A DNA stretch of 64,000 nt from Pseudomonadales bacterium (GCA_019090615.1 JAHRVQ010000084.1:1-64000); one strand, 5' to 3'. Positions 1 through 9,666 are shown, counted from the first letter of the stretch. Numbers and translations: made by a program. Notes: generated from the letters alone by a model not told the origin.

Positions 1-69
1 TCTTATAAAGAGCCCTCAGCGGCTCTTATAAAGAGCCCTCAGCGGCTCTTATAAAGAACCGCCAGTCAA
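1..69. repeat. 23-bp tandem repeat with hairpin, 3' of topA
   Basis: Two complete 23-bp units (1-23 and 24-46) and a decayed third follow the topA stop codon. Each full unit carries an inverted repeat AGAGCC-CTCAGC-GGCTCT (9-14 with 21-26; 32-37 with 44-49) followed by an AT-rich TTATAA stretch. On the minus strand this could act as a weak intrinsic terminator for topA, though the U-tract is poor. The same core sequence recurs inside the PLP-enzyme gene near 44.3-44.4 kb. The left end of the array is cut by the window edge. Confidence 0.85.
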
Positions 70-101
70 AAGCTGCTTTTTAGCCTACGTTTAAAAACGC
101 T

Positions 102-2765
102 TTAAGCTTTAGCTTTGGCTTTTTGCTTCTTTTTCGCCAACTGCTCAACCCATTTACCGTCAACAAAATCAGCGCGCCAACCGGTTTGTTTACCCTCATC
201 ATTCTCGGTTACAACAAATTGCTCTTTGGTTTTACGCGAAAATTTCACTAACGACCGCCTTCCATCAGGATCCTGCGTTGGCGCCCGCATCAAAAAAGAA
301 TATTTTGGATCTATCTCATTTTGATGGGGAATGAGCTCATCCACATAGGGAGCCCGTGTTTCTCGATTTTTGGGAAACTGGCTGGCCGCAAGAAAAATAC
401 CTGCGGCACCATCTCTTAAGACATAAACATCTTCAACTTTCCGGCACTGAAGTTCCGGCATCGGCACAGGGTCCATTTTAGGTGGCGCGGCTTCGCCACT
501 ACGGAGTAACTTTCGAGTATTTTTACAGTCATCAGAGGTACAGCCAAAATACTTACCAAACCTGCCCGTTTTTAACTGCATTTCACTGGCACATTTATCA
601 CATTCCAAAACGGGACCATCATAACCTTTAATCTTGAACTCCCCAGCCTCTATCGCAATACCGTCACAATCGGGGTTATTGCCACATAAATGGAGCTTTC
701 GATGCTCATCAATTAGATAACTTTCCATCGCCGTCTGACATTTTGTACATCGCTGTTTTGATCTCAGTATCCGTGATGCTTCTTCATCTGCATCAGCATT
801 AAGATCTACCACCTCGTCTCCAGAGACAAGATTAATCGTCTGCTTACAGCGTTCTTTAGGCTTCAGCGCATAACCAGAACAACCCAAAAACACGCCTGTA
901 CTTGCAACCCGAACCTGCATTTTGCGCCCGCACAACGGACAATCAATATCAGTCATTGACGGTTCATTTGGGCGCATACCCTCTTCAGCGCCGGCCAGCT
1001 CAATCTTTTTTTCGAAGTCTGCGTAAAATTCGTTTAGTAGTTTTTTCCACTCTATTTTGCCTTCAGAAACACAATCCAAATTTTCTTCAAGGGCTGCTGT
1101 AAAACCATAATCAAGTAGATTTTCGAAACTTTCGTCCAATCTATCAGTCACTAGCTCACCGATTTTTTCGGCATAGAACCGCTTATTAACCAGCGCAGCA
1201 TAACCCCGATCCTGAATTGTAGTGATAATAGCCGCATAGGTGGAAGGCCGACCGATGCCCTTTTTCTCTAACTCTTTAACCAGACTGGCTTCCCCATATC
1301 TGGGTTTAGGTTTAGTAAAATGCTGAATGGGTAATATATCCGCAACACTTAACAGCTGACCCTTCTGGTATTCTGGTAAATTTACTTCTTCTTCTTTTTT
1401 GCCGGCTGGAGGCTGAACTTTCGTATAACCATCAAACCGCAAAATCCTGCCACGGACTCTTAATTCCAGATCATCAGCATCCACTAGAACAGTGGTACTG
1501 GTATATTCAGCATTTGGCATCTGGCAGGCAACGAACTGACGCCATATCAGCTCGTAAAGACGTTCTGCATCTCGTTCCATACCAGCGATTGAAGTAGTTT
1601 TTACTGTTACATCAGATGGCCTGATCGCTTCATGCGCCTCTTGAGCGCCGGCTTTACTTGAATAAATCCGTGGCTCTTCGGGCAAATATTTCTTACCGTA
1701 ATCTGATTCGATAAGGTTACGGCAGTTTTCAACGGCGTCCGCACTTAGATTGGTAGAATCAGTCCGCATATAGGTAATATAACCTGCTTCATATAATCGC
1801 TGCGCCATCATCATAGTCTTCTTGACCCCAAAACCTAACCGCGTGCTGGCAGCCTGTTGCAAGGTAGAGGTGATATAAGGTGACGTAGGCTTAGTTTTAG
1901 TTGGCCGATCATCACGACTCCGCACTACAAAATCAGCCGCTCCCATGCGCTCAAGTACAGTATCAGTTTGCGCTTTGCTCTGCGGCCGAAAAGCTTTGCC
2001 TGCTTCTTTGCTTACCTGAAATTTAACAGCCTCATCATGCTTTTCCGTGGTCAATGCAAGATTCGCAAATACTTCCCAATATTCTTCTGGTATAAAAGCC
2101 CTAATTTCCCGCTCTCTTTCCACCAACAGCTTCACTGCGACAGACTGAACTCGACCAGCAGACAAACCACGGGCAATTTTTGCCCACAATAGCGGCGACA
2201 CCATAAACCCGACTACTCTATCCAGAAACCTTCTCGCTTGCTGGGCATGCACTCGATCCATATCTAGTCCAACAGGCGCATCAAAAGCCGCCTTAATGGC
2301 TTTTTCTGTTATCTCATTGAAAACCACTCGACTATAATTGGTTTCATCACCACCGATAGCTTCTCTCAAATGCCACGCAATAGCTTCTCCCTCTCTATCA
2401 AGGTCAGTAGCCAGATAGATATGATCAGCGTTTTCGGCAATTTTCTTAAGATCATTAACTACTTTTTCCTTGCCCGGTAACACCTGGTAGTCAGCGACCC
2501 AGTCATTATTGGGATCAATCCCCATACGCCGAACAAGCTGTTTTTGCGCCTTTTCCTTCTTATAAACGGCCTTCTTTTCAGGGGCCATTTTCCGGGTTTT
2601 AGCAGCTTCCTTAGCGCGCGCCTTCGGATCACTTTTGCTACTACCGCTGGTAGGCAAATCTCGAATATGGCCCACGCTGGATTTAACAATAAAGTTTTTA
2701 CCTAAATATTTATTGATGGTCTTCGCTTTCGCTGGAGACTCAACAATCACCAAAGATTTACCCAT
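102..2765 (-). CDS. topA: DNA topoisomerase I (type IA)
   Basis: Relaxes negatively supercoiled DNA by transient single-strand cleavage through a 5'-phosphotyrosine. The 887 residues are close to the E. coli enzyme (865). The TOPRIM domain starts with [13 protein letters not shown] (residues 4-16) and contains DLDREGE (121-127), which binds Mg2+. The catalytic tyrosine is Tyr332 in ITYMRTDST. The C-terminal third holds zinc-ribbon modules with paired cysteines ([20 protein letters not shown] and following Cys pairs) that contact single-stranded DNA. The start is supported by an AAGGA box just upstream of the ATG and by alignment of the first residues with the family. It stands alone on the minus strand behind its own promoter-like sequence. 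Confidence 0.98.
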   Translation of the reverse strand: MGKSLVIVESPAKAKTINKYLGKNFIVKSSVGHIRDLPTSGSSKSDPKARAKEAAKTRKMAPEKKAVYKKEKAQKQLVRRMGIDPNNDWVADYQVLPGKEKVVNDLKKIAENADHIYLATDLDREGEAIAWHLREAIGGDETNYSRVVFNEITEKAIKAAFDAPVGLDMDRVHAQQARRFLDRVVGFMVSPLLWAKIARGLSAGRVQSVAVKLLVEREREIRAFIPEEYWEVFANLALTTEKHDEAVKFQVSKEAGKAFRPQSKAQTDTVLERMGAADFVVRSRDDRPTKTKPTSPYITSTLQQAASTRLGFGVKKTMMMAQRLYEAGYITYMRTDSTNLSADAVENCRNLIESDYGKKYLPEEPRIYSSKAGAQEAHEAIRPSDVTVKTTSIAGMERDAERLYELIWRQFVACQMPNAEYTSTTVLVDADDLELRVRGRILRFDGYTKVQPPAGKKEEEVNLPEYQKGQLLSVADILPIQHFTKPKPRYGEASLVKELEKKGIGRPSTYAAIITTIQDRGYAALVNKRFYAEKIGELVTDRLDESFENLLDYGFTAALEENLDCVSEGKIEWKKLLNEFYADFEKKIELAGAEEGMRPNEPSMTDIDCPLCGRKMQVRVASTGVFLGCSGYALKPKERCKQTINLVSGDEVVDLNADADEEASRILRSKQRCTKCQTAMESYLIDEHRKLHLCGNNPDCDGIAIEAGEFKIKGYDGPVLECDKCASEMQLKTGRFGKYFGCTSDDCKNTRKLLRSGEAAPPKMDPVPMPELQCRKVEDVYVLRDGAAGIFLAASQFPKNRETRAPYVDELIPHQNEIDPKYSFLMRAPTQDPDGRRSLVKFSRKTKEQFVVTENDEGKQTGWRADFVDGKWVEQLAKKKQKAKAKA

Positions 2766-2898
2766 AATTCCTTAAACTCTTGTCCAGGCATTAAAATTAA
2801 TTAATCTAATCTCTCTCATATTTCTCCTGCTCACTACTAGGCTAGCTAAATTTTCCTATTTATCTAAGAAAAAACCTGCAATGCCAAAATCGGCGACA

Positions 2899-2927
2899 TA
2901 TATAGTGTCTAACTCCCCTTAGGTCAA
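2899..2927 (-). promoter_or_regulatory. sigma70-like promoter for topA
   Basis: On the minus strand a -35 box TTGACC (2922-2927) is separated by 17 bp from TATATA (2899-2904). It lies about 130 bp upstream of the topA ATG. Spacing is ideal and the -35 matches five of six positions; the -10 is less good. Prediction from sequence only. Confidence 0.45.
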
Positions 2928-3023
2928 GCTTTAACTGAGATCAAAATTAGAGTTTGCCATTTGCCAGACTGAAAAAAAGTACCATTTATCGGCTTTAGGG
3001 AAACTAGAAAATAATGAAATACG

Positions 3024-3581
3024 CTAATCAATTCCATCATTTTTACCGCCAGGCAATGACAACATAGCCGAGCAATCCGTTAAAAAATCAATAATTCTGG
3101 CCACCTCGCCCCGCTCTTGCCAATAAATTGAAAGTATATAACCTCTATCTTCCACCCTGACGATATCGTCAGGCATATCCGCCAACCACCGTTTTAGATA
3201 ACCGTCAAGGTCGTTAGTTAAGTTCTGCCCCGGCTCAACCAGCCATGTCCAGTCCGTAGTCAATTGTTGCATTTCTTGTGCAGAATTTTTCGTGACTCGA
3301 TTTAAACTCCATTCCCGAGCCTCAACTTCACGCCACGATACCGGACGAGCACGCTGAAAACGGTATGCCACCACCGATAACTTCGGCCTTTGTTCCTTTC
3401 CAGCTGTAGAAATAGTTACCCTGGCATTGACATCGTCAATCTGAACTAGTTCAACACGAATCCCTTCGGCCATCGCCGCCTTTCTCTTAACCAGCTGGGT
3501 TTTCTGTCGTGCATTGGGCAGAATTGAAATTATTGGCGCGATAATAACCAGAATAATAATCACAATAATGAGATAAGACAT
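3024..3581 (-). CDS. Single-pass membrane-anchored protein of unknown function
   Basis: Not recognised as a named family. From the ATG at 3581 the protein is about 185 residues: a hydrophobic N-terminal helix (SYLIIVIIILVIIAPIISIL) followed by a basic segment and a soluble domain of about 150 residues rich in beta-type sequence. An in-frame upstream ATG at 3632 would add 17 residues; the start at 3581 is preferred because it places the hydrophobic helix at the very N-terminus, but neither start has a clear ribosome-binding site. It lies upstream of topA on the same strand, separated by the topA promoter region. Probably anchored in the inner membrane with a cytoplasmic domain, to judge from the Lys/Arg-rich segment after the helix. 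Confidence 0.8.
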   Translation of the reverse strand: MSYLIIVIIILVIIAPIISILPNARQKTQLVKRKAAMAEGIRVELVQIDDVNARVTISTAGKEQRPKLSVVAYRFQRARPVSWREVEAREWSLNRVTKNSAQEMQQLTTDWTWLVEPGQNLTNDLDGYLKRWLADMPDDIVRVEDRGYILSIYWQERGEVARIIDFLTDCSAMLSLPGGKNDGID

Positions 3582-3893
3582 AGAAATATTGACCGTTCTA
3601 CCGTAAAGAAAAAACAATCTTATCTGACACACATATAAACTGGGAACTTTTCAGCGATACTTCTGCCCAAACTATTAATCCACGCAATCTCGAGGATCAA
3701 TCTAACAGCACAGGCATTTAACGCAAGGCGCACAGCAAATATTAGCAGGCCGTTGATCAGGCATTGCTAACGTTCAGAACAACAACAGAACAACAACAGA
3801 ACAACATGATATTTGAGACTTAAAGGGTTTAAATAGACTACCTGTAATTAAAAGATCCGAAATTAGAAGGTCTGCAACTAAAAGGTCCATAAA
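3582..3893. other. Intergenic region with two short tandem repeats
   Basis: Divergent region between the membrane protein gene and the universal stress protein gene. It contains an 11-bp repeat AACAACAGAAC twice (3781-3802) and three degenerate 15-bp units (3844-3888) that end just before the ATG at 3894. The last unit supplies AAAAGGTCC, whose AAGGT is the best available ribosome-binding site for the downstream gene. No RNA gene or further ORF is apparent. Confidence 0.7.
3844..3888 (+). repeat. 15-bp degenerate repeat x3 in the usp leader
   Basis: Units at 3844-3858, 3859-3873 and 3874-3888 share the pattern G-N-AA-N-TA-RAAG-R-TCY. They abut the start codon of the universal stress protein gene at 3894, so copy number would change the spacing of upstream promoter elements and the number of AAGGT-like boxes. 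Confidence 0.7.
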
Positions 3894-4331
3894 ATGAACG
3901 AATACAAACATATCCTTACCGCGGTTGATCTAACCGAAGAATCGCATCTAGTAGCGCAACGCGCCTGCGCATTGCAACGGGCCAATGCTAATGCAAAACT
4001 CAGTTGTCTCCACGTTATTGAACCGCTCAGTCTTGCATATGGCGGTGATATACCAATGGACCTGTCAAACATTCAGGAACAAATCCAGGAAACTGCCAAA
4101 CTGCATTTGGCAGAATTCGCCAAAACGCTCAATATTCAGACGCAGGACCAACATTTAATATTCGGTCGCCCAGAAACCGAGATTCATACCCTGGCCAACC
4201 AAATTGGTGCTGACCTAATAGTCGTAGGTAGTCACGGCCGTCACGGGCTAGCCCTCCTGTTAGGCTCCACCGCAAACGGCGTTCTCCATGGCGCACCCTG
4301 TGACGTATTGGCTGTAAGGGTAGGCAATTAA
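3894..4331 (+). CDS. Universal stress protein, UspA family
   Basis: Small cytoplasmic alpha/beta protein of 145 residues, the usual length for a single-domain Usp. The N-terminal strand YKHILTAVDLTEES and the C-terminal signature GSHGRHG (112-118), LLGSTANGVLHGAPCDVLAV (121-140) fit the nucleotide-binding Usp branch. Members bind ATP or act as dimers under starvation, oxidative or respiratory stress; the exact role here cannot be told from sequence. Monocistronic as far as can be seen: the next gene begins 65 bp later. The start is preceded by a repeat-derived AAGGT. Confidence 0.93.
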   Translation: MNEYKHILTAVDLTEESHLVAQRACALQRANANAKLSCLHVIEPLSLAYGGDIPMDLSNIQEQIQETAKLHLAEFAKTLNIQTQDQHLIFGRPETEIHTLANQIGADLIVVGSHGRHGLALLLGSTANGVLHGAPCDVLAVRVGN

Positions 4332-4396
4332 GTTTTCCCTTATCCATCCAAATTGGCTAAGGTTCGCTTTTCAATGTTGAAAAGCGCTAGCGACCT

Positions 4397-6409
4397 ATGC
4401 CAGTACGTCTTTTTTATTTGCTCCTTAGTTTATGCTTTTCAGCATCAGTCCTGGCAGCTAATGCAGGATATAGTTTTTCTGACAACAAGCCGATAGACAG
4501 CTCCAGGTTTGAACAACGCCAACTCTATAAAGAGTTGATTTACCTGATCAAAACAAACCAACAAACCAAATATCGAGCCCGAGAAAAACAATTACAAAAT
4601 TACCCCCTCTACCCGTATTTAGAATATACCAACAAAATACAGCGTATTAGTCGTCAATCCGAAGCTGATATTATAGCTTTTGCCGAGCAATATAGAGACA
4701 CCCCACTTTCTAGTCGTCTAATCCAGAGATATCTCTACTCCCTGGCATCACAGGGGCACTGGAAGAAATTCATTAATCACTACGATCAGACCATAGCCAG
4801 TCGAAAAAACACCTGTCATTATGCATTCGCACTCGCAAAAACCGACCAATTAGAACAGGCCATGGCACTCGCTAGCCAACTATGGCTGGTGGAGTATTCT
4901 CAACCCGATGCCTGTGACCCCATTTTTAAACGTTGGCGCGACGCTGGCCAGCTGACCACCGAAATGGCCTGGCAACGATATAATTTAGCCATCAACAACA
5001 ACGAAATCACTTTGGCAAACTATATCAGCCGTTTTCTTAGTAAAGCCGACAGAAACCTGGCCAACAACCTCAAACAGTTGCGGCGAAAACCCAACAACAT
5101 CACACACACAAACCGTTTCAAAAATACTGACGAGAAAACCCAGTCCGTTATCCTGTACGGTTTAAAAAGACTCGCTAGAAAAGACCCAGCAACAGCCATA
5201 GATACCCTTAACAAGTACCTGATAACTCACACTTTCAATAAGTCGATGCTAACCGACACCTCTTTATACATCGCAAAAAAACTTGCGAGCCGCGTTGAAA
5301 CCGCCCACCTGGTAAAACAAATTAACTTAGACCTTTCCGGCGATCAAAAGCTGGTGGAAACCCAGATTCGCTCGTCCCTCAGACAATTAGACTGGCATGA
5401 AGCAACAAAACACATTAATCAATTAGCAGAACATACCAGACTAACGGACCGCTGGCAGTATTGGCAAGCCCGCTCTGCAATGACTTCGACCGACCTGGAT
5501 AGACAACAAACGGCTGCACAAACCTATCAGCGACTGGCCAAAAAACGCAGTTTCTATGGCTTTATGGCCGCTGATTATCTGGGCTTAGCGTATAATTTCG
5601 AAGATGAAAATTTCACCCCACCAAGAGAAGAGATTCTAGATTTACAAGCAACGCCCGGCATACAAAGGGCACTTGAATTCTATGCCCTGGAACAACGTAC
5701 CAACGCTAGACGGGAGTGGAATTTCACCGCCAAAGATTTTTCTTCCAGGGAATATAGAATTGCCGCCAGCGTTGCAAAAAACTGGGGGTGGCATGAGCAG
5801 GCGATCCAGGCAACTATTTCTGCTCAGGCCTGGAATGACCTGGATATTCGATTTCCACTGGCTTTTTACGACGACTTCGTTGGTAGTGCCCGCAAAGCAG
5901 ATATCCCTGTCGACTGGAGCCTGGCAGTCGCCCGACAGGAAAGCGCGTTTATGCCTGACGCTAAATCTTCAGCAGGCGCACTGGGTATAATGCAGTTATT
6001 ACTTAGCACTGCAAAATCCACCGCTGGTAAAGCAAAACTTGCCAATCCATCAAAACGTTCGCTGACCAGACCAGAAATTAACATTAGACTTGGCACCGCT
6101 TATCTAGGCCGAATGTTAAGACGGTTCGATAATAATCGCGCTCTGGCATCAGCCGCTTACAATGCAGGCCCAACCCGTGTCAGCACCTGGCAAGACGACA
6201 CGCTACCTATCGATGTCTGGGTAGAGACTATACCCTTCAAAGAAACACGCTCCTATGTCATCAACGTACTGGTTTTTTCTGCCATATACAGCCGAAAATT
6301 AAATCAGCATTCACCGTTCCTTTATGACCACGAACGCATATTGCTGCCAACCTACTCACCACCAGATATCGTCCCGAGCCTAAATATCCCAGGTACAAAT
6401 AATTCTTAA
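4397..6409 (+). CDS. slt: Soluble lytic murein transglycosylase
   Basis: Periplasmic enzyme that cleaves peptidoglycan glycan strands to 1,6-anhydro-muropeptides. The 670 residues begin with a signal peptide (about 1-20, ending SVLAA), followed by the long alpha-helical U-domain of the Slt70 family. The SLT catalytic domain lies near 495-640: AVARQESAF carries the presumed catalytic Glu515, followed by SSAGALGIMQLL, AYNAGPTRVSTW and IPFKETRSYV. The usual MQLMP proline is replaced (MQLLLSTA), a minor deviation. It precedes the CheZ-like gene by about 80 bp; co-transcription is possible but unproven. Confidence 0.96.
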   Translation: MPVRLFYLLLSLCFSASVLAANAGYSFSDNKPIDSSRFEQRQLYKELIYLIKTNQQTKYRAREKQLQNYPLYPYLEYTNKIQRISRQSEADIIAFAEQYRDTPLSSRLIQRYLYSLASQGHWKKFINHYDQTIASRKNTCHYAFALAKTDQLEQAMALASQLWLVEYSQPDACDPIFKRWRDAGQLTTEMAWQRYNLAINNNEITLANYISRFLSKADRNLANNLKQLRRKPNNITHTNRFKNTDEKTQSVILYGLKRLARKDPATAIDTLNKYLITHTFNKSMLTDTSLYIAKKLASRVETAHLVKQINLDLSGDQKLVETQIRSSLRQLDWHEATKHINQLAEHTRLTDRWQYWQARSAMTSTDLDRQQTAAQTYQRLAKKRSFYGFMAADYLGLAYNFEDENFTPPREEILDLQATPGIQRALEFYALEQRTNARREWNFTAKDFSSREYRIAASVAKNWGWHEQAIQATISAQAWNDLDIRFPLAFYDDFVGSARKADIPVDWSLAVARQESAFMPDAKSSAGALGIMQLLLSTAKSTAGKAKLANPSKRSLTRPEINIRLGTAYLGRMLRRFDNNRALASAAYNAGPTRVSTWQDDTLPIDVWVETIPFKETRSYVINVLVFSAIYSRKLNQHSPFLYDHERILLPTYSPPDIVPSLNIPGTNNS

Positions 6410-6490
6410 ACGCCTGGATTGAATTCGTCTATGCTTTATTGAAGCTACGGGCAATGCCCGTTTATTATTGATATCAGCTGGGATAATAAA

Positions 6491-7078
6491 ATGGATTCAG
6501 CCATTGGACCTCCTTCAGAATCAGAATGGAGCCAAATTCGGGAAACAATGTCGATGTTGTACCTGTCTGCTGCCCAAATTGAATCTTCCATGCGTGAAGG
6601 CACTGAAGCTGTCTATTCCCTTACCGATTCACTGGTGGCAATTTCTCACGCATCCGATCAGATAGAGAACTCAATTTCGGAGCTGAACGCATCAGACCAG
6701 GTAGCCGCAGCAACTTCACAAATGAATTCCACAAGCCTGGATGTTGCACGTGAGTCGAATCAAAACATTTCCGTGCAGATTAAGGAAAGTGTCATTGCCT
6801 GCCAATTTCACGATCGAATAACTCAACGCCTGGAACATGTCACCACGTCATTAAGTAAGGTTTGTGCGCTTATTTCAGCACCTGAAACCTACAATGACCC
6901 CCAGGCATGGAAATCTCTGCAAAATGAGATTTGTTCAGGCTATACAATGGAGGCCGAACGCCTGATGTTCGAACATATTATGCGCGGGATGTCAGTGAAT
7001 GAGGCGTTGGAAATATATCATCACAATTTTGATGATGCGCCCATTGAAAATTCAGATGATGAAATAGAACTCTTTTAA
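6491..7078 (+). CDS. CheZ-like response-regulator phosphatase (putative)
   Basis: 195 residues, predicted almost entirely helical. Residues 103-115 (ACQFHDRITQRLE) match the catalytic helix of CheZ, where an Asp and a Gln four residues apart (D143/Q147 in E. coli) promote CheY-P hydrolysis; here they are Asp108 and Gln112. The N-terminal part (20-100) resembles a long helical hairpin with SER/ALA-rich heptads, also like CheZ. The extreme C-terminus is acidic and ends in IELF, reminiscent of the CheY-binding tail of CheZ (acidic, ending LGF). It is 4 bp from the EAL-HDOD gene, so the two are almost surely co-transcribed. No cheY, cheA or flagellar gene is nearby. Assignment rests on motif reading; a degenerate methyl-accepting or HDOD partner protein is an alternative. 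Confidence 0.65.
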   Translation: MDSAIGPPSESEWSQIRETMSMLYLSAAQIESSMREGTEAVYSLTDSLVAISHASDQIENSISELNASDQVAAATSQMNSTSLDVARESNQNISVQIKESVIACQFHDRITQRLEHVTTSLSKVCALISAPETYNDPQAWKSLQNEICSGYTMEAERLMFEHIMRGMSVNEALEIYHHNFDDAPIENSDDEIELF

Positions 7079-7082
7079 TATA

Positions 7083-8291
7083 ATGAACCAGGCTCAAACC
7101 CTTATGGCACGCCAACCCGTATACGACGATCAGGTCAAGATCGTCGCATACGAGTTGCTATTCCGCAGCTATCATGAAGATAAAGCAAGCGTAATCGACG
7201 GCGATCAGGCCACTTCAGAAGTACTTCTTAACGCTTTTACTACCTTAGATATCGAAGAAGTCGTAGATGACAAAGTTGCCTATATTAACTTCACCCGCAC
7301 TCTACTCGCGCAACCACCCCCATTTGATAAAAAAAAATTCACTATAGAGGTGCTCGAAGATTTAGAAATTGATGACGATCTGGTTAAAGATTTAACCAGG
7401 CTGTCAACAAGTGGGTACACCATTGCCCTGGATGATTTCATCCTTGATGATCAAAGCCACCGCATTCTCCCACTAGCCAATATCGTCAAGCTGGATGTTT
7501 TGTCACTGAATGAACAACAACTCAATGACCATGTTCGGATATTAAAAAAATACGACCTCATCCTACTGGCTGAAAAAGTAGAAACCCACGAAATGTACCA
7601 ACGCTGCAAGAAACTCGGCTTTAAATTATTCCAGGGGTACTTTCTATCAAAACCAGAATTAATTCGAGGCAAAAAGATCTCTGCCAACAAACTATTGATT
7701 CTGAGGTTACTGGCTAAACTCCAGGACCCGGATACTTCAGTCGATGAACTGGTGTCGCTGATCAGTCTTGATCCAGTCCTCAGTTTCAAAATATTAAAAC
7801 TGGTAAATTCTGCCAGCTATTCGCCAGCGCAAAAACTAGAATCACTCGACCGTGCGATCACCTTCTTTGGCTTTGACAATATTCGCAGCCTCACCACGTT
7901 ACTGGCCTTATCCAATTTATCAGACAAGCCTAATGCCCTGCAAGAACAGTCAGTGGTGCGAGCGAAAATGTGTGAATTACTGGGTGAAAAAGTTTCGCAT
8001 GTCGATGCGGCCACCTTCTTTTCTGTCGGTCTGTTATCCATGTTAGATGCCTATTTCGATAAACCGCTGCAAACACTCATCAGTAGCATGCCGCTGAACA
8101 ATGAAGTCATTAATGCGCTGCTGGCCCATTCTGGTAACTTTGGCGAAGTACTCGAAACAATCATTCAGCTTGAACAGGCGCAATTTAGTAAAATTGACTG
8201 GGCGTTTCTGGGCAAATATAAAATTGATGCCAATACCCTGAACGACATCCAGCAAACCAGTCTCAACTGGTACCGAAGTTCTGATTTATAA
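7083..8291 (+). CDS. EAL and HDOD domain signalling protein (YuxH-type)
   Basis: 402 residues: an EAL domain (about 1-195) followed by an HDOD domain (about 197-390). Most residues that bind metal and substrate in active EAL phosphodiesterases are visible: Glu24 in YELLFR, Asn69 in INF, Glu89 in TIEVLE, Asp117-Asp118 in ALDDF, Lys136 in VKLD, the EKVE at 164-167 and Gln184 in FQGYF. Many YuxH-type proteins are degenerate, so activity on cyclic di-GMP is possible but not certain. HDOD domains mediate protein contacts in signalling, with no known catalysis. It sits 4 bp behind the CheZ-like gene, suggesting one signalling unit. Confidence 0.9.
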   Translation: MNQAQTLMARQPVYDDQVKIVAYELLFRSYHEDKASVIDGDQATSEVLLNAFTTLDIEEVVDDKVAYINFTRTLLAQPPPFDKKKFTIEVLEDLEIDDDLVKDLTRLSTSGYTIALDDFILDDQSHRILPLANIVKLDVLSLNEQQLNDHVRILKKYDLILLAEKVETHEMYQRCKKLGFKLFQGYFLSKPELIRGKKISANKLLILRLLAKLQDPDTSVDELVSLISLDPVLSFKILKLVNSASYSPAQKLESLDRAITFFGFDNIRSLTTLLALSNLSDKPNALQEQSVVRAKMCELLGEKVSHVDAATFFSVGLLSMLDAYFDKPLQTLISSMPLNNEVINALLAHSGNFGEVLETIIQLEQAQFSKIDWAFLGKYKIDANTLNDIQQTSLNWYRSSDL

Positions 8292-8333
8292 AAAATTTTT
8301 GCGTATACTCACCGACTTTCAGTGAGTCCGACA

Positions 8334-9170
8334 ATGCTAATCGACATTGGCGCCAATCTAACCCACGAATCCTTCCAGCCTGATCTAGCCGCAGTATTGG
8401 CCTCAGCACAGGCCAAAGGCGTATCCCAACTGGTAGTCACCGGTGCCTCAAAACAAAGCAGCCAGGAAGCCTCCATACTCGCGCAACGGTTTTCAGGCCA
8501 ACTTGTGTCTACTGCCGGCATTCATCCACACCATGCCGAAGAAACCAATGATCAGACAATTTGCCTGTTACGCCAATTATGTCAGCAAGCAGAGGTACGG
8601 GCCGTAGGTGAAACAGGCCTGGACTACTTTCGCGACCTAACACCCAAAAAAACCCAGATAGCATCTTTTGAAGCACATATTGAATTAGCGATTGAAACTG
8701 GGTTACCCCTGTTTCTACATGAACGCGATGCATATCCAGATTTCAAAGAAATACTGATGCCTTATCGTCATCAGCTGGGCGACATTGTTGTGCACTGCTT
8801 CACCGGCGCTGCTGAGGCACTACACGCCTATCTAGATCTTGATTGTTATATCGGCATCACTGGCTGGATTTGTGATGAAAGACGTGGCAAACATCTGATA
8901 CCCCTTGTTCAACAAATACCTGATAATCGACTAATGCTTGAGACCGACGCGCCTTATCTAATGCCACGCACCATAAAACCTAAACCACGAACTCGTCGTA
9001 ATGAGCCACAAAACCTGCCCTACATTTGCGACTTTGTGGCCCAGTGCCGCGGCGAGTCATTTCTCCAGACAGCACAATTAAGCACCAAAAATGCAATTCA
9101 CTTTTTTAACCTTGATCCCCTCAGCGCGACCCCAGAAGACCCGCCAAGACCTCAATCAGGGGTCGAATAA
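8334..9170 (+). CDS. tatD: TatD family metal-dependent deoxyribonuclease
   Basis: TIM-barrel hydrolase of the TatD branch, a 3'-5' exonuclease acting on single-stranded DNA or RNA. The N-terminus IDIGANLTHESFQ, then GIHPHHA, GETGLDYFRD, LHERDA, VHCFTGA, ITGWICDERRG and ETDAPYLMPR follow E. coli TatD almost end to end and include the metal-binding His, Glu and Asp residues. The ATG at 8334 is preferred; an in-frame GTG at 8322 would add four residues. It ends 2 bp before the glutaredoxin-like gene. Confidence 0.95.
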   Translation: MLIDIGANLTHESFQPDLAAVLASAQAKGVSQLVVTGASKQSSQEASILAQRFSGQLVSTAGIHPHHAEETNDQTICLLRQLCQQAEVRAVGETGLDYFRDLTPKKTQIASFEAHIELAIETGLPLFLHERDAYPDFKEILMPYRHQLGDIVVHCFTGAAEALHAYLDLDCYIGITGWICDERRGKHLIPLVQQIPDNRLMLETDAPYLMPRTIKPKPRTRRNEPQNLPYICDFVAQCRGESFLQTAQLSTKNAIHFFNLDPLSATPEDPPRPQSGVE

Positions 9171-9172
9171 CC

Positions 9173-9457
9173 ATGGAAATTTCGCTCTTTACCACCCTTG
9201 GCTGTCATCTATGTGAGGAAGCCCTCACTTTACTTAACCAACTAAACGAAAATATCACTGCGAACTCTAATAAGAAAATCGGCAAAAAAATCGGCCATTC
9301 AACCAGATTCACAATCAACAAAATTGAAATCAGTGATTCAGATCAGCTAATGGCGCAATATGGTATTCGTATTCCGGTGGTCAAAAAAAATGGCTCTCAA
9401 AACGAACTAAACTGGCCATTCGACCTTGAAGCATTAAGTAAATACCTTGCCACATAA
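9173..9457 (+). CDS. Glutaredoxin-like protein (DUF836 type)
   Basis: 94 residues of thioredoxin fold. The N-terminal FTTLGCHLCEEAL contains a CxxC redox pair, and RIPVV carries the cis-proline that follows in this fold. Such short glutaredoxin-like proteins are thiol-disulfide oxidoreductases with poorly known partners. A near-exact internal duplication encodes KKIGKKIG around residues 35-42. It starts 2 bp after tatD and is presumably translated from the same message. Confidence 0.85.
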   Translation: MEISLFTTLGCHLCEEALTLLNQLNENITANSNKKIGKKIGHSTRFTINKIEISDSDQLMAQYGIRIPVVKKNGSQNELNWPFDLEALSKYLAT

Positions 9458-9666
9458 ATCATATAACGACCCATGCAACGATCTTCCCAGCCAGCAACAT
9501 TACATCATCAATCGTTATAAGCCTGTTGGCCTGACACGGGCGAGCTTCAATTGCAGGCCTGGTTTACGACCACAGAAAACGCTTGCTAAAAACCTCCAGT
9601 AAATCTCAAGCATGCTCACTTTCGCTTATGGCTGATCCCCTTTATTATCAACATTTCTCACATTAA

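Noticed and set aside
8322-8333. GTG start for tatD
   Set aside because: The ATG four codons later gives the usual TatD N-terminus; the extra residues have no family counterpart.
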